NCBI RefSeq assembly: GCF_030705305.1
Contig: NZ_JAUZEE010000013.1
Location: forward strand, 54,283-118,282
Reading direction: 5' to 3'
Length of the DNA: 64,000 nucleotides
Origin: Leptothrix discophora
Lineage (GTDB): Bacteria > Pseudomonadota > Gammaproteobacteria > Burkholderiales > Burkholderiaceae_C
Part shown: positions 38,807 to 47,341 of the stretch, in pieces
Layout of the letters: the number at the start of each line of letters is the position of its first letter
Numbering within the stretch: position 1 is the stretch's first letter
The notes under the pieces: model-generated
The model's database searches: none
What the model was told of the DNA's origin: nothing
Seen by the model: the letters and a program-made list of their open reading frames with translations, nothing else
Position numbers and translations under genes: made by a program

Positions 38807-40164
38807 GGAGGCAGGCATCGCTGCAAGGGCGACTGTTGCGTGTGCTGCTCCTGGCGGTGGTGATGATCGCTGCGGTGCTCCTGGGCCTGGACTACCTGTC
38901 GTTCAGGACGGGCATGGCCGATCGTCTGGCGCAACGTCCTGCGGCCGAGGCCCTGGGCGAGGCGCTGGGCGAGGCTGACGAACCGGTCGCCGCAGCCATC
39001 GTGCGGGCCACCGAGCTGCAGTTCAACCGGACGCGGCGTGCCTCCGGCTTGCCCGGCATCGAAGACCTGGCCTTCGAGCTGCAGACGCGCGACGGGCGGC
39101 GGGTCTATGCCTCGGCAGCCTTGCAGGGCCAGGTGTCGTTGACGCCGTTGCAGGCGCGGCAAGAAGTCATCCAGCTGCGCGGGCGCGGCTACTGGCCCTG
39201 GCTGCACGAAACCGCACGCTGGCGGGTCATCCTCCTCGAACCGGTGGTGCAGGACAGCCTCGTGCTGCGTTGGCTGGGCGGTGGGCTGCTGCCGTCCCTG
39301 CTGGTGGCTATTCCGCTGCTGATGCTGCCGCTGTGGTGGGCTGTTCGTACCGGGCTTGCGCCACTGCGCCGCCTGGTCTCGGCTCTGGCCCAGCGGGATG
39401 CCGCCGCGCTGACGCCTTTGAAACTCGACCTGCGCCATGCCGAGCTTCAGCCCATCGTGGGTGCTATCGACGGCCTGCTGGCGCGTGCACGCCAGCATCT
39501 GGAGCACGAGCGCGCTTTGACGCACAACACCGCGCACGAACTGCGCACCCCGCTGGCAGTGGTCGCGGCCCAGGCCCATGCGCTGGCCACCGCGCCCGAT
39601 GCCGCGGCGGCCGAGGCTGCACGGCAGGGCATCGAGCGCGGCGTGCAGCGCACATCGCATCTTGTGGAGCAGATGCTGACCTTGGCAGGGCTGGAGTCCC
39701 CGGGCGCACCACGGGCCACCGAGGCCATTGACCTGGTGGCGCTGTGCCGCCAGCACCTGATCGACCTCACGCCCCTGGCCGATGCCCGCGGCATCGAGAT
39801 GGCCCTGGTGTCGCCGGAAGACTGTCGGGCAACGGTGGTTGTTTCGGCCCTGCACTCCATCCTCGACAACCTGCTGCGCAACGCCCTGAACCACTGCCCG
39901 CCCGGCTCGCAGATGGAGTTGCATCTCACGCGGGAGGACGGTCAGTTCCGGCTCGAGGTGCAGGACAACGGGCCGGGCATGCCGGCCGAGGAGCGCGCGC
40001 GTGCCTTCGAGCGCTTCTTCCGAGGACAAGGAGCCGGCCCCGGCTCGGGCTTGGGGCTGGCGATCGTGAATGAGGCTGCCCGGCTGCTGGGAGCACGGGT
40101 ATCCCTGGCAGACAGAGATGGAGGACCGGGACTTCGAGTGACCGTCGAGTGGCGCAACGGCTGA
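38803..40164 (+). CDS. Sensor histidine kinase, QseC/TctE-like
   Basis: Inner-membrane kinase of 453 residues. Two transmembrane segments (about 13-34 and 155-180) bracket a periplasmic region of about 120 residues; HAMP is short. The H-box is LTHNTAHELRTPLAV, the ATP-binding domain has NLLRNALNHCPPG, DNGPGM and GSGLGLAI. It is translationally coupled to the regulator at 38153. The stimulus is unknown. Confidence 0.95.
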   Translation: MRRQASLQGRLLRVLLLAVVMIAAVLLGLDYLSFRTGMADRLAQRPAAEALGEALGEADEPVAAAIVRATELQFNRTRRASGLPGIEDLAFELQTRDGRRVYASAALQGQVSLTPLQARQEVIQLRGRGYWPWLHETARWRVILLEPVVQDSLVLRWLGGGLLPSLLVAIPLLMLPLWWAVRTGLAPLRRLVSALAQRDAAALTPLKLDLRHAELQPIVGAIDGLLARARQHLEHERALTHNTAHELRTPLAVVAAQAHALATAPDAAAAEAARQGIERGVQRTSHLVEQMLTLAGLESPGAPRATEAIDLVALCRQHLIDLTPLADARGIEMALVSPEDCRATVVVSALHSILDNLLRNALNHCPPGSQMELHLTREDGQFRLEVQDNGPGMPAEERARAFERFFRGQGAGPGSGLGLAIVNEAARLLGARVSLADRDGGPGLRVTVEWRNG

Positions 40165-40404
40165 CCGTTGATCCAGCGAATGACTGCTCCGGCTCCTTGG
40201 GGCGACCGCAATGGGTCGGCCAGCGCCGGTCGGGCACGCGATCTCACCGCCGGAAAGCTGACACCAAAGTTGAGCGACCGGATAGCCGACGTCCGCGGTC
40301 GGCAGTGGCCGACCCTTCAGCGACACCCACGTCGCCGAATTCGAAGCCCGGAAGCGGTCACACCACGTGCGAGTCGATCGTGCGACGACCGCAGGCTGGC
40401 TAAC
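40165..40404. other. Intergenic stretch before the IS481-family element
   Basis: About 240 bp of degraded sequence with no gene; it reads into the left inverted repeat of the insertion sequence. Confidence 0.5.
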
Positions 40405-41350
40405 TGTGAAGAGTCAACAGGTTCTTGCGCGAAGCAAGAAGCCTGGAGATAGGCGGCAAGCACCCGATGCCGTGGTGCTGCCGGTGCCAGTTGTAGAAGT
40501 GGTTCCAGACGGGCAGCGCCAGGCGGCGCTGCTCGGAGTTCTCGTAAGTGCGGCCGTAGGCCCATTCACGCAGGGCAGACTGGATGAAGCGCTCGGCCTT
40601 GCCGTTGGTCTGTGATCGATAGGCGCGGGTGAACTTCTGCGCGATGCCCAGGTTCTTGCAGGCGCCCGCGAAGGCGGCGGAGCGGAAGGCCGAGCCGTTG
40701 TCGGTGAGCACCCGTTCGATGGGCACCTGTAGATCGGCAAAGTAGCGCGTGGCCTGTTGAACGAAGTCCACGGCGCTGGCCTGCTTCTCGTCCGGGTAGG
40801 TCCGCGTGAAGGCGATGCGGCTATGGTCGTCGACGGCCACGAAGACGAACTCCCAGCCGACATGACGGGCACGTTGGGTGCGGTCCCCCGTGATCCGGTG
40901 GCCGACCTTGTCGAAGCGGCCGAGCTTCTTGATGTCGATGTGAAGCAGCTCGCCAGGCTTCTCACGCTCGTAGCGCTGAACCGGCTCCTGCGGACGCAGG
41001 TCGCTCAACCGCGACAGCCCGGCGCGGCGCAGCACGCGGCTGACAGTGGCCTTGGACACGCCCGTGTACGTGGCGATGCTGGCCTGCAGAAGCAGCTTGC
41101 GACGCAACTCGATGATGGTGGCGGCCACGCGCGGGTCGATGCCTCGTGGCGACAAGTTCGGGCGCGAGGACTTGTCGAGCAACTGCTCGGCACCGCCAAC
41201 GGCGTAGCGAGCCAGCCACTTGCGCGCCGTCACGGCGCTGACCCCGTGACGAGCCGCAGCTTCTGACGTCGACAGGCCACGTTCGGTCATGTCTTGGACC
41301 ATCTCCAGGCGGCGCAGGTAGGTCAATCGGGCATTCTTATGGGTGTTCAT
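40400..41350 (-). CDS. IS481-family transposase
   Basis: DDE transposase of 316 residues. An N-terminal double helix-turn-helix (LSTSEAAARHGVSAVTARKW) is followed by the rve core with Asp in HIDIKKLGRF, Asp in VLTDNGSAF and Glu in NGKAERFIQ. The frame is intact, so the element may be active. The TAG stop lies 2 bp outside the inverted repeat and is supplied by the flanking target sequence, a known feature of this family; the final residues before it are LLTLHS. Confidence 0.95.
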   Translation of the reverse strand: MNTHKNARLTYLRRLEMVQDMTERGLSTSEAAARHGVSAVTARKWLARYAVGGAEQLLDKSSRPNLSPRGIDPRVAATIIELRRKLLLQASIATYTGVSKATVSRVLRRAGLSRLSDLRPQEPVQRYEREKPGELLHIDIKKLGRFDKVGHRITGDRTQRARHVGWEFVFVAVDDHSRIAFTRTYPDEKQASAVDFVQQATRYFADLQVPIERVLTDNGSAFRSAAFAGACKNLGIAQKFTRAYRSQTNGKAERFIQSALREWAYGRTYENSEQRRLALPVWNHFYNWHRQHHGIGCLPPISRLLASRKNLLTLHS

Positions 41351-41447
41351 CCGGACGAGGGCTTGAGTGGGACGGGCGGTTTGGCGATTGCCAGTCTCTC
41401 AAGACCTCTTCGGGTGAACACCCGCAACAACCTATTCAACCTTCACA
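40405..41447 (-). mobile_element. IS481-family insertion sequence, complete copy
   Basis: The element is 1043 bp. The ends are imperfect inverted repeats: TGTGAAGAGTCAACAGGTT at 40405 and, inverted, TGTGAAGGTTGAATAGGTT at 41447. Outside the right end stands CCTAGG, the NCTAGN type of target known for this family; outside the left end stands GCTAAC, so no matching target duplication survives. The left end of a second copy in the same direction is at 63946. Confidence 0.9.
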
Positions 41448-41455
41448 CCTAGGTC

Positions 41456-41502
41456 GGGCCGAACGACTGCTTCGTGGCGGCAGCCTGGACATCTGCTCTC
41501 GG
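41456..41502 (+). repeat. Dispersed 47-bp repeat, copy 2
   Basis: This copy begins identically for 28 bases to 33311-33357. It starts 3 bp beyond the CCTAGG flank of the IS481 element. Confidence 0.7.
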
Positions 41503-41620
41503 CCAATTGCAGCCGCCCACCCCCGGCGGCTTTCGAGCAGTTCAATCTGGTCGCCGCCAGATCTTGGTCGGCGGTGCTTCGCCAGATGCGCTGCGTCAAG
41601 GCTCTTCGGCAAAGCGGTGT

Positions 41621-41824
41621 TCACCGCACCTTCACGCGCCCTTTGTCTTTGAGCTTGCGGTCCGGACAAGCAATGACCTGGGCGCCAACGTTCAGGCCGG
41701 TCTTCACCCAGGCGCTCACACCATTGCGTGCTTCCACGCTGACTTCCTTCACGTTGGCATGGCCGCCTTCCAGAATGAAGATGTCGGGGCGTGACCGGAT
41801 GGGAAACAAGGCGCTCAGCGTCAT
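41621..41824 (-). pseudogene. Remnant of an RND/HlyD-type efflux adaptor, C-terminal end
   Basis: A frame of 67 codons encodes the end of a periplasmic adaptor: HANVKEVSVEARNGVSAWVK followed by GLNVGAQVIACPDRKLKDKG. A full adaptor has about 380 residues; the membrane anchor, coiled coil and lipoyl parts are missing. Its ATG overlaps the stop of the upstream DUF6544 gene, so it can still be translated, but it is very likely nonfunctional. An IS481 copy lies 170 bp downstream. Confidence 0.65.
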
Positions 41825-42702
41825 GGCAGGAACTCATGGCTCAGCGTCTTGACGTGCCCGACGAAGTAGACCTGGCGACCCGCGGGCCGCACCCAGGCGG
41901 CTTCACCGGTCATCGGGACCAGCATGCCGCCCTGCCGCTGGTACTCCGAGAAGGCGCAGTCCCATGGCAGCATCAACATGACCTCGTCCTTCCCCGCACC
42001 TGCACCCCGAGCCTTGGCGTGCACCGAGGCGATCAAGCCGGCATCGTCGAACCGGAAGAGCAAGGTCAAGGTGATCGGGTCATCGATGAGGGTGGCACGG
42101 GCGGACGCGTTGTCCACCGCCTCCCAGCGCACGCCCTGGCTGTGCAGCAAGGCGGTGGGATACCACGGGCTTTCCGCAAAGTAGCGCATGAACTCGCCGC
42201 GTGCGATCTCGCCCTCGCCTTGCGAGTCGGCCACGGTGAACAAACCCGCCACCTTGGCGATCAGCCTGCCGTTGCCGGCGATGTAGCTGTCCTCGACGTG
42301 CGCGGGCAGGCCGGGGAACATGAACACCTGGGCATCCCACAGGAAACCCGGCCTGCGGGTGACCACCCGCTGCCGCGATGTGAACGGCTTCCATTGCTCG
42401 CCGGCTGCCGACATGTTCATCGTGCCGGTCATCTCGATCCTGGCTGCCGCGATGATCGGTTGCCCGTCGGTCAGCACCTGGCGGAAGTAGCGCCCCACTG
42501 GCGGCGGCAGGCCCTCGAGCTCATGCGCGTCGAAGCGCGCGGGTGATGGCAGCCGGCCCTGGGCGCCAACGCTGCCCGATTCGAGCTGGGTGGTGTGCGT
42601 GCGAACCAGTTCGGTCCACCGGGTGGCGCCAAGGGCGCGCAATCCGATCGCAAGAACGACCAGTGCGGCAAGCGCAATTCCGACCCACAGCAGCACCGTC
42701 AT
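41821..42702 (-). CDS. DUF6544 family protein
   Basis: Protein of 293 residues with one N-terminal transmembrane segment (TVLLWVGIALAALVVLAIGL), the rest probably outside or cytoplasmic. Conserved parts are LPPPVGRYFRQVL, QRVVTRRPGFLWDAQVFMFP and ESPWYPTALLHSQGVRWEAV, typical of DUF6544. Function unknown. The ATG at 42702 with AGGA upstream is preferred to a GTG at 42735 that overlaps the nitroreductase stop. It belongs to a minus-strand cluster with the genes at 42732 and 43838. Confidence 0.82.
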   Translation of the reverse strand: MTVLLWVGIALAALVVLAIGLRALGATRWTELVRTHTTQLESGSVGAQGRLPSPARFDAHELEGLPPPVGRYFRQVLTDGQPIIAAARIEMTGTMNMSAAGEQWKPFTSRQRVVTRRPGFLWDAQVFMFPGLPAHVEDSYIAGNGRLIAKVAGLFTVADSQGEGEIARGEFMRYFAESPWYPTALLHSQGVRWEAVDNASARATLIDDPITLTLLFRFDDAGLIASVHAKARGAGAGKDEVMLMLPWDCAFSEYQRQGGMLVPMTGEAAWVRPAGRQVYFVGHVKTLSHEFLP

Positions 42703-42731
42703 CGTTGTTCCTTGGGCTCTCGCCGTGTCGA

Positions 42732-43841
42732 TCACACCAGGACGGCCTCGACCGGCCGCCGCAGCGAGCGCGGCAGAACCGGACCACGGCCGAAGCGCAC
42801 GACGAGGTCCGGCCGCTGACCACTCAGGCCCAGTGCGGCGGCGAAGGGCGGCCGCAATGCCGCCACTTCAACCGGCTGGTTCAGGAAGGCATTGCGGATG
42901 CCCAGGGCGGTGGCCTGCAGCGCGAAGCGCTCGTAGCAGCGCCCGACTTCAACCCAGTGCGCCTTGTCGGCGGCCTGGCCGACGAAGACCGCGATCCCTG
43001 CAGAGCTGCGCACCTGCCGCACGTACTTGTCGTTCTCGCCCTTTGCGGTCAGGAGCCAGCGAAACGCCACATCACCAATCCATGACGGGATGTTCGGGTT
43101 GCCGGACGACGCGCTGTAGAGCCCGTCACGCATGCGAATGGCGTCAGCGCCATTGAAGCGGATCCAGTCCTTCAACTCATTGACGAAGGCAACGTCGGCC
43201 AGCTGCGCCGAGTTGCCTTGAATCACGTACTCCAGCGTCTGCTCCATCGCCGCGCGCTCCGTCAGCAGCAGCAGGCGCACGGTGTCGGAACTGCCGGCGC
43301 GCTGCAGCAGCGCCAGTTCTTCGCTGGACAAGGCCTTGCCGTCGTAGTGACCACGTGTGCATTGGCGCAATGAGAGGGCCGTGAACAAGGGCGTCGTCTG
43401 CGCTCGGGTGGGTTCGAGCAACACGCGCACGGCATTGCCGGCCGCGTCGAACTTCGCATCGCCCTGGAGGCCGTGGGCGAGCGCCGCCTGGATCAGGTTT
43501 TCGATGGCGCAGCCCAGCGAGACGAAGACATGATGGTTGTCCGGGTCGACCGCAGGGCATCTGCGCGCGGGGTCGGGCAGGACGCTGATCCAACGAAGGT
43601 TGGCATCGAGAGCGAACTTCCAGCATTGGGAGTTGTGGCTGGACGGCGCCAAGGTGGCACAGCGGACCAGTTCCCGCCCGAGCGCCGCTCCGCTGAGATC
43701 CGTCACCGCACCCTGCTGCCAGGTGCGCTCGGCGACCGCTTCGTAGCCGTCGGACGCAGGCTCCGAGGTGCAACCGGACGACGCCAAGGCACTGGCCGCC
43801 AGCAAGGGCGTCGAAACGGCGAACTGTCTGCGTGTGATCAT
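42732..43841 (-). CDS. Acg-type nitroreductase-like FMN protein
   Basis: Protein of 369 residues with a twin-arginine start (MITRRQFAVSTP) and a Cys in SSGCTSEP, so it is probably exported and perhaps lipidated. Conserved Acg segments are ATLAPSSHNSQCWKF, VFVSLGCAIENLIQAAL and YERFALQATALGIRNAFLNQ. Acg proteins are diverged nitroreductases that may store FMN and are dormancy-associated in mycobacteria. Enzyme activity is uncertain. The stop and start overlap neighbours on both sides. Confidence 0.85.
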   Translation of the reverse strand: MITRRQFAVSTPLLAASALASSGCTSEPASDGYEAVAERTWQQGAVTDLSGAALGRELVRCATLAPSSHNSQCWKFALDANLRWISVLPDPARRCPAVDPDNHHVFVSLGCAIENLIQAALAHGLQGDAKFDAAGNAVRVLLEPTRAQTTPLFTALSLRQCTRGHYDGKALSSEELALLQRAGSSDTVRLLLLTERAAMEQTLEYVIQGNSAQLADVAFVNELKDWIRFNGADAIRMRDGLYSASSGNPNIPSWIGDVAFRWLLTAKGENDKYVRQVRSSAGIAVFVGQAADKAHWVEVGRCYERFALQATALGIRNAFLNQPVEVAALRPPFAAALGLSGQRPDLVVRFGRGPVLPRSLRRPVEAVLV

Positions 43842-44233
43842 GGTTTCAATGTCCGAGACCGTTGACCGGCGGTCGCTAGAAGGCCCATGACCACCACGCC
43901 GGCGGCGATCAGGCCAAGGTCAGACTGCACGCCCAGTGGAAATGAAGCTTGGGCGCCGACAAGGCACCACAGCAACAGGGCGAACAACGGGCTTCTCGGC
44001 GTGGGCGGCACTGCGAAGCAGAGGAGGCCGGGAGTGAAGATCGTCGTCGGGCACGGCCGGCCGAAAGTCGGCGTTGCCGGACAGGAATGTCCGACGTAGG
44101 CCGACCGTACCGGGTACACCACCAGGGCGAACGCAATGGCCAGGGCAACGAGGAGCCATTGCGCTGGCTACACGGCCATGTTGTGGTCAAGGAAGACCCC
44201 GTAGAACTCATCAACCGCGAACGGGAGCGCCAT
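43838..44233 (-). pseudogene. DUF6064 membrane protein, internal deletion plus nonsense codon
   Basis: From an ATG at 44233 the frame reads ALPFAVDEFYGVFLDHNMAV, then TAG, then PAQWLLVALAIAFALVVYPV and on to PTFGRPCPTTIFTPGLL. This is the N-terminus of DUF6064 joined in frame to its C-terminus. More than 100 middle residues are missing, and the TAG replaces the Trp of the conserved VWPAQ. The end overlaps the nitroreductase start. It no longer encodes a full protein. Confidence 0.75.
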
Positions 44234-44242
44234 GGCCGACTA

Positions 44243-44364
44243 GCCTTGACGACCGGCGGGATCTGGGTGTCGTGGAGCCTTGGCTGAGCCAGTGGGAACT
44301 CAGAGACGAGCAAGGCCACCCGTGTGGGGCCAACAAGACCGCCGACTTGCTTGGAGTTCGCCAT
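44243..44364 (-). pseudogene. Remnant of a small membrane protein
   Basis: ATG at 44364 opens MANSKQVGGLVGPTRVALLV followed by SEFPLAQPRLHDTQIPPVV. It resembles the start of a short two-helix membrane protein often seen near such nitroreductase genes. Similarity ends where the DUF6064 remnant begins, so it looks truncated by a deletion. Recognition rests on memory of the family only. Confidence 0.35.
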
Positions 44365-44384
44365 GGCTGGTCCCTGGGTTGGCG

Positions 44385-46274
44385 TCATCGGGATGGCCGT
44401 GGCGTACCGAGTGGCTCTGCCGAAGAGCCTTCCTGCGTACGGTCTGGCGTTGCGCCTGCGATGCGGTCCTCCCAGTCCAGCCAGGCCACCGGCTCCGCTT
44501 CAAGGTAACGGCTCACCGCCTCGCCCAGGGTCGAGAAGAAGCGATGCTCGCCGAGGCTGGAGAAGAGGCCGAAGCGCTTGAGCTTGTCCTTGACCGGATC
44601 CTTCATCTCGGCAAAACACAGCTCGATGCCCGCTTCGCGCAGGGTCTTGTCGAGTTCGTCCAGTGCATCGGCGGACGTGACGTCCACGCTGGTGATCGGT
44701 TCGGCGCCGACGACCATCCACCGCACGGGCGTGGGTGAATCAGCGACGGCGTCGAGAACCCGGCACTTGAACAGCTCGGCATTGGCGAAGAACAAGGGCG
44801 CGTCCCAGCGGAACAGCACGAGGCCCGGCACGACGCGCGCCGCGGGATGGCGCGCAATGTCGTGATAGCCCTTGACGCCGTCGACACGGCCCAGCACGGC
44901 CGAGTGCGGTCGCCAGCCGTCCCACAGAAACTCGATGACAGCCACGACGATCGCCAAGCCAATGCCGGGCATCGCGCCCAGCAGCGCCACGCCGAGCAGG
45001 CAGCCCTTCGACAGCCAGAACTCCCAGCGCTGGATGCGCCAGATGCGGCGCAGGTCGGCGACTTCGATCAGGCCGATGGCCGAGGCGATCACCACGGCCG
45101 CAAGGGCGGCCACGGGCAGATCGCTCAAGAGACCAGGGGCCGTCAACAGCATGGCGCCGACAGCCAGTGCGCCGATCACACCGGTGAGTTGTGTCCTGGC
45201 GCCCGCAGCCTCTGCCACCGGCGTGCGTGAGGCACTGGCGCTGATCGGAAAGCCCTGGAACAAGCCGGCGGCCAAGTTGGCCGCGCCCAGGCCCACCATC
45301 TCCTGGTTGGGGTCGACGAAAGCGGCCGTCCGCCCGGCATAGGTCCGCGACAGCACACTGGTGTCGGCGAACGAGATCAATGCCACCGCCAGCCCACCGA
45401 GCAGCACGGGTGTGATGTCGCTGGCGCCCATCGTGGGCAGGGAGAAGCCGGGCAGGCCCTGCGGCAGCGCGCCGAGGACGGGCACGCTCGCCGTGGTGTC
45501 TGTACCCGAGGCCAGCTTTTGCAAGGTGACAACCAGGTTCGCGCCAGCGACGGCGATCAATACCCCCGGCACCCTCGGACGGCGCCTGAAAAGGAGAACC
45601 GTCAGCAGCGTGCCGGCGCCGATGCCCAGCGCCAACAGGTTCGTCTTGCCCGCCAGCAGGGCAGACACGAACAGGCGCGATTCGTCCAGCAGTCCATGGG
45701 CATCGACACTGAAGCCGAACAGGGCCGGCAACTGGCTGGCGATCACCGTCAGTGCGATGCCATTCATGTAGCCGTAACGGATGGGCTTGGACAGCAACTC
45801 GGTGATGAAGCCCAGCCGAGCGATGCCTGCGGCGACGCAAAGCGCACCGGACACCAGCGCCATCATGCCTGCCAGCGCGATGGTGCGTTGCGGGTCGCCG
45901 GCCGAGAGCGGCAGCACGACCGCGAGGATGAGCGCAGCCAGCGAAGAGTCCGGCCCCAACACCATGATCCGGCTGGGCCCGAACAGCGCGTAGGCCAGCA
46001 GGCTGGCCATGGTCGCGTACAAGCCGCAGATGCCGGGCAGGCCCGAGGCGACGGCGTAGCCGATGCCCACCGGCACCAGCACGGCCGTCAAGGCCAGACC
46101 GGCCACCACGTCGTGCGGCAGCCAGGCCATGTCGTAGTGGCGAAGGACTTGCCAACCTGGTAGCCAGCGACTCCAGCCGGCCTGATGGCTCGCCAACTGA
46201 TGTTGCAGCGGCCGCGCAACGCGGCCTTTCTCCGGCAAGGTCGATGGGGGGGTGGGAGGGTTCATGGAGGACAT
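44385..46274 (-). CDS. SulP-family inorganic anion transporter with STAS domain
   Basis: Inner-membrane protein of 629 residues. The transporter core (about 45-470) has the SulP hallmark GLPGICGLYATM and FGPSRIMVLGPDSSLAALI in its first helices and about 12-14 membrane segments. The C-terminal STAS domain (about 500-600) has VLFRWDAPLFFANAELFKCR. Substrates in the family are sulfate, bicarbonate or dicarboxylates. The gene is intact, unlike several around it. Confidence 0.93.
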   Translation of the reverse strand: MSSMNPPTPPSTLPEKGRVARPLQHQLASHQAGWSRWLPGWQVLRHYDMAWLPHDVVAGLALTAVLVPVGIGYAVASGLPGICGLYATMASLLAYALFGPSRIMVLGPDSSLAALILAVVLPLSAGDPQRTIALAGMMALVSGALCVAAGIARLGFITELLSKPIRYGYMNGIALTVIASQLPALFGFSVDAHGLLDESRLFVSALLAGKTNLLALGIGAGTLLTVLLFRRRPRVPGVLIAVAGANLVVTLQKLASGTDTTASVPVLGALPQGLPGFSLPTMGASDITPVLLGGLAVALISFADTSVLSRTYAGRTAAFVDPNQEMVGLGAANLAAGLFQGFPISASASRTPVAEAAGARTQLTGVIGALAVGAMLLTAPGLLSDLPVAALAAVVIASAIGLIEVADLRRIWRIQRWEFWLSKGCLLGVALLGAMPGIGLAIVVAVIEFLWDGWRPHSAVLGRVDGVKGYHDIARHPAARVVPGLVLFRWDAPLFFANAELFKCRVLDAVADSPTPVRWMVVGAEPITSVDVTSADALDELDKTLREAGIELCFAEMKDPVKDKLKRFGLFSSLGEHRFFSTLGEAVSRYLEAEPVAWLDWEDRIAGATPDRTQEGSSAEPLGTPRPSR

Positions 46275-46289
46275 CGCACTGACAGGCGT

Positions 46290-46795
46290 TCAGTCTCTTT
46301 CCCGGCCGCCCTTGCCGCGTTCTCTCTGGCCCTTGCCTTCATCCTCGCCGCTGGTACTGCGGTGGCAGCGCACGCAGTTGTCCAGGCTCTCGGAAACGCC
46401 TTCTTCAAGGTGCTTGGCCTGCATGTTGGCCGGCGTGTGCTCGTGGCAACCGTAACAGGTGTATTGCTTGTCGTTGTTGCCGGTGTGGCAGGCCATGCAG
46501 TTATGGTCGTTCAGCTGCTGGTGGAACGACACCTTCAACCAATTGACATGGACGATCGCGACGCCCCTGTTCATCCGAAGACCGAAATCCGGTAGCTTGT
46601 GTCATGCGATGCACCGGTCTGCCGTGGCGCCGCGCAGGGGCTGATGGCAGGCAAAGCTATTGGTGGTCCATTCGGCATGTCCACCGTCATGGGCCCGGTC
46701 ACCACAGGCTCGGAGTAGGCCGAACACTGCGCAATCGCTCATGCGCAAACGATCAAAGCCGAGGCGGCGACGCGACGGATCACAGACGTGAACAT
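46290..46795 (-). pseudogene. Small multiheme cytochrome c, broken by nonsense codons and a frameshift
   Basis: The C-terminal part is intact: CMACH, CYGCHEHTPANMQAKHLEEG and CVRCH give three heme sites. Just upstream in the same frame stands TGC ATC GCA TGA CAC AAG, a CxxCHK site whose second Cys codon became TGA. Further upstream, in another frame, an ATG at 46795 opens a signal peptide (MFTSVIRRVAASALIVCA) that also runs into TGA. One frameshift and two stops show decay. An ATG at 46574 could still start a 94-residue piece without export signal. Confidence 0.75.
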
Positions 46796-46804
46796 GGTCA
46801 AGCG

Positions 46805-47143
46805 CTACTTCTTCATCGTGAGTTCGTCGTGAATGGTGTGCGTGCCGTCCGAGGCACGTGCGATCTTGATCGCCTCGTCAATCTGTGCCTGGCTGTCGAG
46901 CACCCCGATCAGCCGGACATCGCCTTTCAAGGTCACGACATTGATGTCGAAGCCCTTGAGCAGGTCGCTTTGCCGCAAGGCGGTCCTCACGTGCTCGGTC
47001 ACGTCGATGTCCGAGACATTCGCGACGGTTGCCTTGGACGCAGACGTCGGCACCGGTGCCTCCGGCTGCTTGGAGCAGCCGCTCGCCAACATCATCGTGG
47101 CGAGCAAGGCGCCGCAGACCCACACGCCGGTGTACTTGTTCAT
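46805..47143 (-). CDS. BON-domain lipoprotein
   Basis: Lipoprotein of 112 residues with lipobox LASGC (Cys23) and one BON domain (DIDVTEHVRTALRQSDLL, INVVTLKGDVRLIGVLD). BON proteins of the OsmY/DolP type bind phospholipids at the envelope and are stress-related. It lies downstream of the P-type ATPase on the same strand and follows an inverted repeat at 47161. Confidence 0.9.
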   Translation of the reverse strand: MNKYTGVWVCGALLATMMLASGCSKQPEAPVPTSASKATVANVSDIDVTEHVRTALRQSDLLKGFDINVVTLKGDVRLIGVLDSQAQIDEAIKIARASDGTHTIHDELTMKK

Positions 47144-47160
47144 GTGAGGACGCTCCAGTT

Positions 47161-47186
47161 GTCAGGTCAGCTTGTTCTGACCTGAC
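47161..47186. promoter_or_regulatory. Perfect 10-bp inverted repeat upstream of the BON gene
   Basis: GTCAGGTCAG and CTGACCTGAC flank a 6-base loop (CTTGTT). It starts 17 bp before the BON gene ATG. It could be an operator, a leader hairpin or part of a terminator for the upstream ATPase gene; no T run follows. Confidence 0.55.
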
Positions 47187-47341
47187 CGCCACCGTGACAT
47201 GCTTCATGCCGCCTGTCCGTGCGGTGGAGAACACGGTCACGTGATCCTCGATCCGCAATCCCGCTGCCATCGCGATGGTGCCGCCCACGTGGACAGCGCG
47301 CGGCGCACATGGACCGACGGTCGACGATCGCAGACCTGCCC

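Noticed and set aside
46600..46625. Selenocysteine codon in a cytochrome CxxCH site
   Set aside because: A second in-frame TGA in the signal peptide and a frameshift show plain decay, and no hairpin like a SECIS follows the TGA.
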